Source: Lachnospiraceae bacterium (GTDB lineage: Bacteria > Bacillota > Clostridia > Lachnospirales > Lachnospiraceae). Taken from it: a stretch of DNA of 48,730 nt. Position 1 is the first letter of the stretch. Each line of letters begins with the position of its first letter. Of the stretch, positions 41,232 through 48,730 are shown piece by piece. Position numbers and translations under genes: made by a program. The notes below the pieces were generated by a model, which saw only the letters and a list, made by a program, of their open reading frames with translations, made no database searches and was not told the origin of the DNA. Location of the stretch: contig JAETTM010000054.1 of assembly GCA_021769135.1 (NCBI GenBank), positions 1 to 48,730 of the forward strand, written 5' to 3'.

Positions 41232-43091
41232 CTATCCTGTTATCCGAATGCGGTAATGCTCCAGCCAGTAATTCACCTGCAGCAGATAAGCCAACAGCTG
41301 GGGGCCTGCCATCAGCTGGCCGTAAAAGGGCCTCGCATAATCGGAGGGCTGTTCCATGAATTTTTTTACCTTTTCACCGTCAATCAAAGCCCTGATAGGG
41401 GCGTTGGCATCTTCCAGCACATTCCTCATATGCCCCCGCACCAGCTGTTCGTAAGCGGGGTCATAGGTTTTGGGGTAAGGGCTTTTCCTCCGGTAGAGCA
41501 CTTCCTGGGGCAAATGTTCCTTTCCTGCCGCCCGCAGCAACGCCTTTACCACCCCATCATGGTATTTCATCTGCCAGGGCACATTCCAGGCATACTCTAT
41601 AATCCGGTGGTCCGCAAAAGGCACTCTCGCTTCCAGCCCCACATGCATGCTGGTCCGGTCCATCCGGTCCAACAATGTCTGCATAAACCATCTAAGATTC
41701 AAATAGGAAATCTCCCGGCGCCGCTTCTCTTCCCCGCTTTCCCCTTCCAGCACCGGCGTTTCGGATAACGTCCGGCGGTACGCTTCCAAAGCGTATTCCC
41801 TCACCGGCAGTTCTTTCAGCACTTCATCCTTTAACAACATGGTTCTTGGTTTAAAGTCCATGGACCATGGAAAAATATCCGCTTCAAAACATTCCTTCTT
41901 ATGAAACCATGGATAGCCCCCAAAAATCTCATCCGCACACTCACCGGTCAGGGTCACCTTATGATGCGCCGCCACTTTTCGGCAAAAATACAGCATGGAT
42001 GACTCCACATCCGCCATACATGGCAAATCTCTGGCCTCCACCGCCTCAAATAAATAGTCATACAACTCCTCATTCCTGCATTCCAGATAATGATGCCGCG
42101 TTCCTGCATATTTTTTCACCTTATCCACCCAGGGCCTATCCTGGGATGGCTGAAATGCATTCGCCTTGAAATTCACATCGTTATCCTTAAAATCAAAGGA
42201 ATAGGTATCCAGTATTTTCCCCTGCTTTTTCAGCTCCTCGCTGCAAATTGCCGTAACCAGGCTGCTGTCCACGCCTCCGGACAAAAAAGTGCATATAGGC
42301 ACATCCGACAGCATCTGCATTTTCACCGTATCTTCTATCAGGTACTGCATTTTCTCCACGGTTTCTTCCCAGCTATCTTCGTGGGGCCGGCTTTCAAGCT
42401 TCCAATAGCAATGTTCTATGCAGCCTCCCCTCCCGCATTCCAGAAAATGCCCTGGAAGCACCTCTAAAACGTCCTTGAATACCCCTTTTCCGTAGGTTTT
42501 TGCCGGCCCCAGCCCCAGCACTTCGCATAGCCCCTCTTTATCCACGGCAGGCTTCACCCCAGGGAAACAGAAAATCCCTTTCATCTCCGAAGAGAAAATA
42601 ACCGTTTTTCCATATTTCATATAAAAACAGGGTTTTACTCCGGCCCGGTCGCGGAACAAAAGAAGCTTTTCCTGTTTCCCATCCCAGATTGCAAATGCGA
42701 ATATCCCGTTCAGCTTCTTTACAAAATCGGCGCCATGGCGCATATACCCGGCTAAAATCACTTCCGTATCGCTTTCCGTAATAAAATGTTCGCCTTCCTC
42801 TTCCAGCTCCTTTTTCAACATCTTCATGTTGTAGATTTCCCCGTTATAGGAGATAGTCCATTGGCATCCCCCCTCCTCCCTGACCATGGGCTGCTGCCCT
42901 GTCAGCAAGTCGATAATGGAAAGCCTTACATGGGCCAGCCCGCAACGGTTGCATAAGAACACCCCATCCTCATCCGGCCCTCTGTGCCTTTGCCTCCGGT
43001 TCATTTCATGGAGAACCTTCTCCCACCGCCCCCTTCCTTCTCCCTCCGTATAATTCTCATTCCCATTAAAAAAGCCCGCGATACCGCACAT
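41232..43091 (-). CDS. asnB: Asparagine synthetase (glutamine-hydrolysing)
   Basis: Transfers ammonia from glutamine to aspartate in an ATP-dependent reaction. The product is about 619 residues. The start MCGIAGFF puts the catalytic Cys2 at the N-terminus after Met removal, and AGGAGG precedes the ATG. The glutaminase domain has RGPDEDG and SYNGEIYN. The synthetase domain has the PP-loop FLSGGVDSS and later TGECADEIFGGYPWFH. It is immediately downstream of dpaB (13-nt gap), which points to expression with dipicolinate synthesis, possibly late in sporulation. It could also amidate a peptide or cell-envelope substrate instead of free aspartate, as some AsnB-type enzymes do. Confidence 0.93.
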   Translation of the reverse strand: MCGIAGFFNGNENYTEGEGRGRWEKVLHEMNRRQRHRGPDEDGVFLCNRCGLAHVRLSIIDLLTGQQPMVREEGGCQWTISYNGEIYNMKMLKKELEEEGEHFITESDTEVILAGYMRHGADFVKKLNGIFAFAIWDGKQEKLLLFRDRAGVKPCFYMKYGKTVIFSSEMKGIFCFPGVKPAVDKEGLCEVLGLGPAKTYGKGVFKDVLEVLPGHFLECGRGGCIEHCYWKLESRPHEDSWEETVEKMQYLIEDTVKMQMLSDVPICTFLSGGVDSSLVTAICSEELKKQGKILDTYSFDFKDNDVNFKANAFQPSQDRPWVDKVKKYAGTRHHYLECRNEELYDYLFEAVEARDLPCMADVESSMLYFCRKVAAHHKVTLTGECADEIFGGYPWFHKKECFEADIFPWSMDFKPRTMLLKDEVLKELPVREYALEAYRRTLSETPVLEGESGEEKRRREISYLNLRWFMQTLLDRMDRTSMHVGLEARVPFADHRIIEYAWNVPWQMKYHDGVVKALLRAAGKEHLPQEVLYRRKSPYPKTYDPAYEQLVRGHMRNVLEDANAPIRALIDGEKVKKFMEQPSDYARPFYGQLMAGPQLLAYLLQVNYWLEHYRIRITG

Positions 43092-43104
43092 ATTTTCCCT
43101 CCTT

Positions 43105-43686
43105 TCATCCTTCCAGCAACGGCTGGAGCTGTTTTCCTTCCAGGGCCATCTCCAATGTCTGGCGGATTTTCCCGCAATGGGCCACCAGAGAATTGGGCTT
43201 CTTTTCCGCATCATCCTGCCCGAAAGGCACGAAGTAAATATTCTTCGTATTAAGCAGAAGCCCGATATTTTTCATATTCATCCCCAGCCCGTCATTGGTG
43301 GAAATGAAAATAACCAGCGGTTTGTTGTTTCTAAGATGCGCCTTCGCTGCCATTAGCACTGGGGTATCCGTAATCCCATTAGCCAGTTTTGCCGCCGTAT
43401 TTCCCGTACAGGGGATGATGGCCAGCACATCCAGATAACCTTTCGGCCCGATGGGCTCCGCTTCTTCTATTTTCATAATCGGTTTACGGCCGCTTATTTC
43501 CTCCGCCCGCTTCAGAAATTCTTCCGGTCTGCCGAACCGGCTTTCTATGCTTTTCGCCGCATCCGAAAAAATGGGGTATATTTCCGCCCCGGCTTCCGCC
43601 AAATGCTCTATTTCCCTGAAAACTTTATCAAATGTGCAAAAGGAACCGCAAAAGGCAATTCCTATTTTTTTCCCTTTTAATTCCAT
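43105..43686 (-). CDS. dpaB: Dipicolinate synthase subunit B
   Basis: A flavoprotein subunit of 193 residues (SpoVFB family). With DpaA it converts dihydroxy-tetrahydrodipicolinate to dipicolinic acid in the mother cell. The flavin-type N-terminus is KGKKIGIAFCGSFCTFDKV. Family motifs include AIIPCTGNTAAKLANGITDT and PLVIFISTNDGLGMNMKNIG. AAAGG precedes the ATG by about 10 nt. It lies 36 nt after dpaA and 13 nt before asnB. Presence of dpaAB is direct evidence that this organism has endospore functions. Confidence 0.95.
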   Translation of the reverse strand: MELKGKKIGIAFCGSFCTFDKVFREIEHLAEAGAEIYPIFSDAAKSIESRFGRPEEFLKRAEEISGRKPIMKIEEAEPIGPKGYLDVLAIIPCTGNTAAKLANGITDTPVLMAAKAHLRNNKPLVIFISTNDGLGMNMKNIGLLLNTKNIYFVPFGQDDAEKKPNSLVAHCGKIRQTLEMALEGKQLQPLLEG

Positions 43687-43722
43687 AAAATACCATACCT
43701 TTCTATTCTGCTGCCAACAGCT

Positions 43723-44553
43723 TCACTGCAGGCCCATCACATATTCCGACAGTTTTTTTGCGGACACCTTTGCCGCATATTTTCCCGGCAGCCCAAGGCA
43801 GTGCAGGGCTTTCACCTTTCCTTCCGCCTCCTTATAGTCCAGGCCGCCTTTCCCGGAAGCGATATCGATAATCAACGCATCGCCTCGCACTTTTTCCAAT
43901 ATTCCTTCCTCCAGCACCACCGCCGGTATCGTATTGTAAATATACTCAAATTCCCCGATTTTTTCCCCAAGGTTTTTCAAAGGCAACACATCGATTCCCA
44001 AGGCTTCCGCCATCGCCAATTCCGGTGCGCTGTTCCCGCAGACAGTCACCATGGCCGACAACCCTTTCAGTTTGTCGCACAGAACCTTGCCGCATCTCCC
44101 ATATCCCAGTACCAGCGTCCTGCTATGATGAATATTCGTCTGCTTATGGAGCATGGCTTCCAAAATTGCCCCTTCCGCCGTTGCCACCGCATTGAATATA
44201 GCTATGCTTTCATCCTTCATAAAATCATAGCATTCAATGCTTCTTTCGCTGCATTCCTGGCGGAACGCCTCCGGTATCACCCCTCCGAAAATCCTATGAT
44301 GCTTCCTGATATGCCGCGACAATTCGCGCAAACTGAGAACCCCTTTTTTCTCGATGGGAATCCCTCCTACAATTACGGATGCCGATTCCACCGTCTGCTT
44401 CAGCGAATCCGCATAGCCGTCCGCTTTTATCTCCATATCGTTGCTCCGGTATACTTTATAACCAATTACCCTGTATCCTTTTTCCATGAAAAAAGGAATC
44501 ATATAAGCAGTACGCTTATCTCCGCCGATAACCGCAATATCATATTCCGCCAT
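43723..44553 (-). CDS. dpaA: Dipicolinate synthase subunit A
   Basis: An NAD(P)-dependent subunit of about 276 residues (SpoVFA family). The N-terminus MAEYDIAVIGGDKRTAYMIP holds a Rossmann motif of the family. A second nucleotide-binding motif is TLVLGYGRCGKVLCDKLKGL. The substrate-side region follows, ending AKVSAKKLSEYVMGLQ. The start is uncertain: the ATG at 44553 has AGG 6 nt upstream, and in-frame ATGs at 44559 and 44565 are possible. It is first gene of the dpaA-dpaB-asnB run. Confidence 0.93.
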   Translation of the reverse strand: MAEYDIAVIGGDKRTAYMIPFFMEKGYRVIGYKVYRSNDMEIKADGYADSLKQTVESASVIVGGIPIEKKGVLSLRELSRHIRKHHRIFGGVIPEAFRQECSERSIECYDFMKDESIAIFNAVATAEGAILEAMLHKQTNIHHSRTLVLGYGRCGKVLCDKLKGLSAMVTVCGNSAPELAMAEALGIDVLPLKNLGEKIGEFEYIYNTIPAVVLEEGILEKVRGDALIIDIASGKGGLDYKEAEGKVKALHCLGLPGKYAAKVSAKKLSEYVMGLQ

Positions 44554-44666
44554 GTCCATCCTCATTTCTATACCGATTTTTCATCCCAATCCGGCCATGG
44601 CTGCCATGCCTGGCTGGAATTACTTTTTCTTTGAGCCGCCGCAATATAGCGCGGCATCCTGTCACA

Positions 44667-44678
44667 ATTATAGGTATG
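44667..44678 (-). promoter_or_regulatory. Candidate -10 region of the dpa operon
   Basis: The minus strand reads CATACCTATAAT. The CATA start resembles sporulation-sigma (SigE/SigK) -10 elements, while TATAAT at its end would suit SigA. No convincing -35 box was found for either. SigK control would be expected for dpaAB from other spore formers. Confidence 0.35.
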
Positions 44679-44721
44679 CAAAGCAAAACCAACGCGTGCC
44701 TGTCAAAGCCAGCTTAACAAC

Positions 44722-44775
44722 CCATCCCAGGACTTTGCGGCAAGTATAAAATCCCTGGGATGGACTGTTGCAAAC
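44722..44775. repeat. Hairpin repeat of the GGACTTTGC family, copy 4
   Basis: Perfect outer arms CCATCCCAGG (44722-44731) and CCTGGGATGG (44754-44763), with GGACTTTGCGGCAAGT inside and ACTGTTGCAA after it. It lies in the dpaA/DUF2164 divergent gap 44566-44911, whose other contents are the two promoter candidates. Confidence 0.65.
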
Positions 44776-44836
44776 CGGCACAAACCAGCATGCCAATATA
44801 ATTACAAAAATAGCCGTACCTCCCCCGCCGGATACA

Positions 44837-44845
44837 TGCTATAAT
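44837..44845 (+). promoter_or_regulatory. Extended -10 promoter of the DUF2164 gene
   Basis: TGCTATAAT: a TATAAT box (44840-44845) with the TG extension (44837-44838). No good -35 box is present, as is common for extended -10 promoters. It lies about 66 bp before the ATG. Confidence 0.6.
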
Positions 44846-44911
44846 GAAGTGAATAACCTCGCAGGAATAAATACCAATATTTGAGAACCGATGATACAAG
44901 GAGAAAATTAC

Positions 44912-45175
44912 ATGAAAAACAGAAAGCAGATACCGCAAATCAAACTGTCCGATTCACAAAAAGAAAAACTCAATGCTGAAATTAAAGCATTTTACCTCGA
45001 TGAACGTGGAGAAGAAATTGGGATTATTGAGCAGATGCAGCTTCTGGAACTATTTGAGCAAAAGATGGCCCCCATCATCTATAACAGGGCTCTTGACGAT
45101 GTAAAGCAGTGGTTTTCCCAAATGCTGGGGAATATGGATTCGGATTATTACGCGTTGTACAAAAATGAAGAATAA
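44912..45175 (+). CDS. DUF2164-family small protein
   Basis: A soluble protein of 87 residues starting MKNRKQIPQIKLSDSQKEKL, with AAGGAG about 9 nt upstream. The layout (a lysine-rich LSDSQKEKLNAEIKAFYLDE start, then GEEIGIIEQMQLLELFEQKM, ending in a helix VKQWFSQM) matches the DUF2164 family. The function is unknown. It converges with the AT-rich two-gene cassette, with only 12 nt between the stop codons. Confidence 0.85.
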   Translation: MKNRKQIPQIKLSDSQKEKLNAEIKAFYLDERGEEIGIIEQMQLLELFEQKMAPIIYNRALDDVKQWFSQMLGNMDSDYYALYKNEE

Positions 45176-45187
45176 CAGAAAACGAAG

Positions 45188-45769
45188 TTATGGTATCCTC
45201 CGAACAATTGGATTAGGCGGGATATCATAGCTTATTCTGATAATCTTTCCCCGAAATTTGAACAGTTTTGACCCAAGGTTAAAATCTACCCTCAAAGAAT
45301 CCCTCCCCTGGATTCTCTGCCTCTTATTCTGAATTTTTTTGTATTCCTCATATGTACTGTATTTTCCCTTCAATCCATATGCATCTGACACTAAATATAA
45401 TTTAATATCTTTATATTTATATTGACTTGCCATAAAAATTTCCCCAAATCGTTGAGACAAAAAATCACAAATTGTATTTTCAAACTTCTCGTGTATATCT
45501 TTTACACTCAATTTCTTAGGACTATTTACATTTTTTAATTCCAGCAAATACAGAACATACCAATCGCATGCACAGTCAACCGCAACAACAAAATCTATTG
45601 ATTTGGGCGGAAAACTCAAATGCAAACCATTGTAATAATCATCAGTCTTTATAATAACCAGTTTCTCAGGAGTCAGGCTATCATCAATCCCTACTTCAAT
45701 CCCTTCATCTTCAATTATATTTTTAAGATATGGAATTAGTTCTTTACAATTTTTTATCTTTTGTATCAT
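45188..45769 (-). CDS. Candidate PD-(D/E)XK nuclease, partner of the ATPase
   Basis: A 193-residue protein of unrecognised family. The segment PPKSIDFVVAVDCACDW, then YVLYLLELKN, places Asp59 (or Asp65) and Glu77-x-Lys79 on adjacent strands, the D...(D/E)xK spacing of restriction-like nucleases. A helix (DIHEKFENTICDFLSQRF) follows, as in that fold. The C-terminus is basic (KFRGKIIRIS). The start ATG has GGAGG 8 nt upstream, located in the last codons of the ATPase gene, and the gap is 3 nt, so the two are translationally coupled. Base composition is clearly AT-richer than the surroundings. The nuclease call is inference from motif spacing only. Confidence 0.7.
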   Translation of the reverse strand: MIQKIKNCKELIPYLKNIIEDEGIEVGIDDSLTPEKLVIIKTDDYYNGLHLSFPPKSIDFVVAVDCACDWYVLYLLELKNVNSPKKLSVKDIHEKFENTICDFLSQRFGEIFMASQYKYKDIKLYLVSDAYGLKGKYSTYEEYKKIQNKRQRIQGRDSLRVDFNLGSKLFKFRGKIIRISYDIPPNPIVRRIP

Positions 45770-45772
45770 TAA

Positions 45773-47161
45773 CTAATCCTCCATATTCAACTTTACAATT
45801 ATTTCTTCGCGTTCATTATATAAGCTTTCACTTACATCAACAAAATTTTCATCATCCGCGCCCAATTCGTCTACTGCTATATGTTTCGAGATGCTTCCAT
45901 TTTGTGTTTCCTCTAAAACTATCGGCTCATACATATTAAAGTCCAGCTTCTTTGCCAAAATTAAATTATTAATTTTATTAAACACATAATTACTATGGGA
46001 TGACATAATTAATTTGACATCCGCATCGATTAATTTGGCAAAAATTTCAATTAACGCAATCTGATTATAAGGATGAAGATGCGCTTCCGGTTCTTCAATA
46101 AACAAAATTGATTTAGGTTTTGGGCTTCTTCTATATTCTGTCGAAATTATATATTTTAGAAAAGCTACTATAGGCGATATTTCGGAAACCATTGAAGAAA
46201 CCTCTGTCATCTCATATGACACATTGATATTATCGGGCTCGTACATTATCGCATTTTTGCTTTTATCAAAAGTAACCTTGCCTTTTAAAATCTTATCCTC
46301 AATAGCTTTATATATTTCTGCTAACCCTTCATTCGCTTTGCTTTTAATATTCGATAATGCAATAAAATAATCCGATATCGGCTCTGAAATTCCCGGGAAC
46401 TCAATTTTTTTTGTAAAATATGCCCTATTTCTCGAAAGTTCTGCCACAATTGAGCCAAATGCATTCATCCCTGCATAAATGCCTGACCTTGATGCAGGCA
46501 AAAAATATACATTCCCAAAATTACCTGAAATGAGCCGAACATAACGTATAAAGTTCTTTTGAATTTCTTGGAATACCAATTCTGTCGGTTTTTCAACATT
46601 ATTCGCTACATATATATCGAAATGGCTTGCTGAATTTCTTGACTTATGAAAATCAGAATCCGTCTTTTTTAACCGCACAGGTTTTATCTTTATTACTCCA
46701 CTAACTTTGCCTTTTTTTAAATCAATTACAAAATTGTATTCTTTATAATCAATTGTAATTAAGGGCTCTTTTTCTAAAGTTTTTTCTAAATTTCCAAACG
46801 TATTTTTACACGAATTCATAAACTCCGGCATAAAAGCCATACTCATAAGTTTATTAACCTCTGCTACAATATCGAAAGTAATATCTTTTATCTGCTCATC
46901 TGATTCCATAAATGTTCGAATCATACTTTCTATTTTCTCTTCGGGCATCGATATATCAATACGTCGGGGGTATAAATAAATTTGATGATATGACCGTGGT
47001 GTTGAGAATGTATTGACAACAAAAGTCTTTAGTATCAAATAAACAATTTGCATAGCATATGATTTTCCGATGTTATTGTTCCCATATGTTACAATCAATT
47101 CTTTATCCAAATCATATTCAAATTTATCTATTGGTCCGAACTTTTCTATAATTATTTTCAC
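45773..47161 (-). CDS. AAA/ABC-type ATPase (AAA_15/OLD-like) of a putative defence cassette
   Basis: A 462-residue ATPase with an SMC/ABC-like head. Walker A is GNNNIGKS (residues 27-34). A middle region holds YFLPASRSGIYAGMNAFGS (about 219-237), characteristic of AAA_15-type proteins. A signature-like segment is SSMVSEISPIVAFLKYI. Walker B is SILFIEEPEAHLHP (351-364), and the H-loop is IMSSHSNYVFNKI. Unlike full OLD nucleases it has no C-terminal Toprim domain; the partner gene would supply nuclease activity. The start is GTG with AGGAGG 12 nt upstream. It is AT-rich. Function is inferred from architecture and pairing. Confidence 0.85.
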   Translation of the reverse strand: MKIIIEKFGPIDKFEYDLDKELIVTYGNNNIGKSYAMQIVYLILKTFVVNTFSTPRSYHQIYLYPRRIDISMPEEKIESMIRTFMESDEQIKDITFDIVAEVNKLMSMAFMPEFMNSCKNTFGNLEKTLEKEPLITIDYKEYNFVIDLKKGKVSGVIKIKPVRLKKTDSDFHKSRNSASHFDIYVANNVEKPTELVFQEIQKNFIRYVRLISGNFGNVYFLPASRSGIYAGMNAFGSIVAELSRNRAYFTKKIEFPGISEPISDYFIALSNIKSKANEGLAEIYKAIEDKILKGKVTFDKSKNAIMYEPDNINVSYEMTEVSSMVSEISPIVAFLKYIISTEYRRSPKPKSILFIEEPEAHLHPYNQIALIEIFAKLIDADVKLIMSSHSNYVFNKINNLILAKKLDFNMYEPIVLEETQNGSISKHIAVDELGADDENFVDVSESLYNEREEIIVKLNMED

Positions 47162-47302
47162 CCTAATATATTCCTCCTATCCCTGCCTGCACTGGATAAT
47201 TATCCTCCGCAAATACTATGCCCACATTATCTATCCTTATAATAGATACTACCATCCCTTTTTATTAATTACAATATTTAACTTTCATTTTCCTTTTTAC
47301 AC

Positions 47303-47343
47303 AAAAAAGGCGGTATGCCTTTATAATTGGGGCCATACCGCCT
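47303..47343 (-). terminator. Terminator of the phosphofructokinase gene
   Basis: On the minus strand AGGCGGTATG (47334-47343) pairs with CATACCGCCT (47308-47317), followed by a run of T (47303-47308). The stem is 10 bp. It starts about 20 nt after the stop codon. Confidence 0.85.
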
Positions 47344-47363
47344 ATTCAGAAAGAATTCTGATT

Positions 47364-48593
47364 CTATTTCCTTACCAAATGTCTCGGCAGTCCATTCACA
47401 AACAACGGCTGCAGTTCGCCCATAATCAGAGGCCTTGCGTATTTCTCATAGCCTTCGTTCAGGCCGCATCCGTCTTCCGTAATCCATTCCGCCGGAACCG
47501 GTCTTTCCACATTGGCAATGGCATGAATGTCATATGCGCTCGTTCCGCACTGATACGGGGCATCGCCGTTCCTGTCCAAAGTAATCATCATGCCTGTCTT
47601 GCCTTCTTCTGCTGCCATAACCGCATCATGGCCAACCTGGAAAGCTTCGTTAATATCCGTCAGGGAAGCCAGATGGGTCGCTGCACGCTGCAAGGTGGAG
47701 AACTCGATGGCGCGTGTCTTCAAGCCTGTCTCTTTTGCGATTTCTGCTGCCAGATATGCAGCCGTACCGGACATCTGCTTATGGCCGAATGCATCCACAG
47801 CCACATTTTCATTGGCCAGTTCGCATACATAACGTCCGTCCGCAATCTTGATGCCTTCGGATACCGCAATAACAACGGAAGATTTCGTCTCGCTCAAATG
47901 CTTTACTTTTGCCATAAAAGCGTCCATATCGAAAGTTCTCTCCGGCAGATAAATCGCATCCACGCCGCTGCAGTCTTCGCCCTTTGCCAGAGCAGCTGCA
48001 GCTGTCAGCCATCCTGCATTACGCCCCATAATCTCGACAATACATACCGTAGGCTTCTCTACGCCAAAAGATTCGTTGTCGCGGATTACTTCCTTTAAGC
48101 TTGCCGCAATATATTTTGCCGCGGAACCATAGCCCGGGCAGTGATCTGTAATCGGAAGGTCATTGTCAATTGTCTTAGGCACGCCCATGAACCTCTGCGG
48201 CTTGTTATGTGCTGCCGCGTAATCGGACAGCATTTTCACCGTATCCATGGAATCGTTGCCGCCAGCATAGAACAGGCATTCAATATCATGCTTCTCCATG
48301 ATTTCAAATACTTGCTCATAAACGTCTTCATGCCCTTCAATCTTAGGCATCTTAAAACGGCAGGAGCCTAAAAATGCGGAAGGGGTTCTCTTTAACAGTT
48401 CAATGCCTGTCTCATCTGCAAGGTACTCGTCCAGGTCGCACAGGTTGTCCTGCAGAAATCCCTGAATACCATGTACCATACCATATACTTTTTTTACGCC
48501 CAGTTTCTTAGCTGCTGCATATACGCCAGCAACGGATGAATTGATTACAGCCGTAGGGCCGCCGGACTGTCCGACAACAATATTTCCTTTCAT
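47364..48593 (-). CDS. pfp: Diphosphate-dependent 6-phosphofructokinase
   Basis: Phosphorylates fructose 6-phosphate in glycolysis, reversibly and probably with pyrophosphate. The product has 409 residues. The N-terminal loop is VGQSGGPTAVINSSVAG. GGNDSMDT replaces the ATP-type GGDGS, putting Asp where ATP enzymes have Gly. PKTIDNDL has Lys where ATP enzymes have Gly. Both are the accepted markers of PPi specificity. MGRNAGWLTAAAALA follows as a substrate-binding motif. GAGG precedes the ATG. It stands as a single gene with its own promoter and terminator. Confidence 0.94.
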   Translation of the reverse strand: MKGNIVVGQSGGPTAVINSSVAGVYAAAKKLGVKKVYGMVHGIQGFLQDNLCDLDEYLADETGIELLKRTPSAFLGSCRFKMPKIEGHEDVYEQVFEIMEKHDIECLFYAGGNDSMDTVKMLSDYAAAHNKPQRFMGVPKTIDNDLPITDHCPGYGSAAKYIAASLKEVIRDNESFGVEKPTVCIVEIMGRNAGWLTAAAALAKGEDCSGVDAIYLPERTFDMDAFMAKVKHLSETKSSVVIAVSEGIKIADGRYVCELANENVAVDAFGHKQMSGTAAYLAAEIAKETGLKTRAIEFSTLQRAATHLASLTDINEAFQVGHDAVMAAEEGKTGMMITLDRNGDAPYQCGTSAYDIHAIANVERPVPAEWITEDGCGLNEGYEKYARPLIMGELQPLFVNGLPRHLVRK

Positions 48594-48682
48594 AATCTAC
48601 CTCATTTCTGCGCCGTTTTTTTACATAGCAGAGCCTGCGGATACGGCGCTGACACAGGCCCCTAACAGTATTTGCCAAAAAG

Positions 48683-48711
48683 ATTATAACAGATTCATTG
48701 CTTTAGCACAA
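48683..48711 (-). promoter_or_regulatory. Promoter of the phosphofructokinase gene
   Basis: The minus strand has TTGTGC (48706-48711), a 17-nt spacer and TATAAT (48683-48688). The transcript leader would be about 85 nt. A TTGACT a few bases further upstream is too far from the -10 box. Confidence 0.65.
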
Positions 48712-48730
48712 GAGTCAAATCCCTCGCTGA

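Noticed and set aside
43092-43214. N-terminal extension of asparagine synthetase
   Set aside because: The enzyme needs Cys2 right after the start Met, which MCGIAGFF provides; the extension overlaps dpaB.

Overview
The window looks like chromosomal DNA of an endospore-forming, anaerobic Clostridia, most likely Lachnospiraceae. This is inferred from protein style and context: dimeric GlyRS, an era-yqzL-recO block, DUF4349 lipoproteins, a giant BadF/HgdC-type activase, PPi-type phosphofructokinase, dipicolinate synthase genes and many short palindromic intergenic repeats. No database search was possible, so species is not assigned. Nearly all genes lie on the minus strand. No tRNA or rRNA gene is fully inside the window; the extreme left edge, read on the minus strand, resembles the leader of an rRNA operon.

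Layout. (1) 0.35-14 kb, core minus-strand genes: alaS, glyQS, a lipoprotein, recO, a YqzL-like small gene overlapping recO, era, a DUF4349 lipoprotein, a large M16C peptidase, an unknown 147-residue protein, a sigma-70-like protein without region 4 and a rhomboid-like membrane protein. (2) 14.3-18.8 kb, plus strand: one 1416-residue activase with two ASKHA ATPase domains and dehydratase-like domains, with a clear promoter and a dense terminator. (3) 18.8-20.3 kb: a VOC protein and a gene graveyard containing an AAA-ATPase/PD-(D/E)XK gene reduced by two deletions and other remnants, next to an intact secreted MBL-fold hydrolase. (4) 21.4-29.1 kb: a rhamnoside-type utilisation locus (LacI regulator, ABC importer, GH78 rhamnosidase, RpiB-family isomerase) with two identical LacI-type operators. 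(5) 29.1-30.1 kb: an Rpn-family gene that has lost its nuclease core but keeps strong expression signals, supplied by a dispersed repeat. (6) 30.3-37.6 kb: an MMPL/RND transporter translationally coupled to a roughly 1500-residue GLUG/coiled-coil surface protein, divergent from a MarR regulator and chemoreceptor pair. (7) 40.5-44.6 kb: an acetyltransferase with a decayed neighbour, then dpaA-dpaB-asnB. (8) 44.9-48.7 kb: a DUF2164 gene, an AT-rich two-gene cassette (ABC/OLD-like ATPase plus a candidate PD-(D/E)XK nuclease) that is the best candidate for an undescribed defence-like system, and PPi-phosphofructokinase.

How the parts work together. The sugar locus forms an import-hydrolyse-isomerise chain under one repressor. 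The MMPL and GLUG genes probably build one envelope system. dpaAB makes spore dipicolinate, with asnB immediately downstream. Several unrelated intergenic regions share short palindromic repeats; one family brings a consensus promoter to one gene and lies in the untranslated leader of another.
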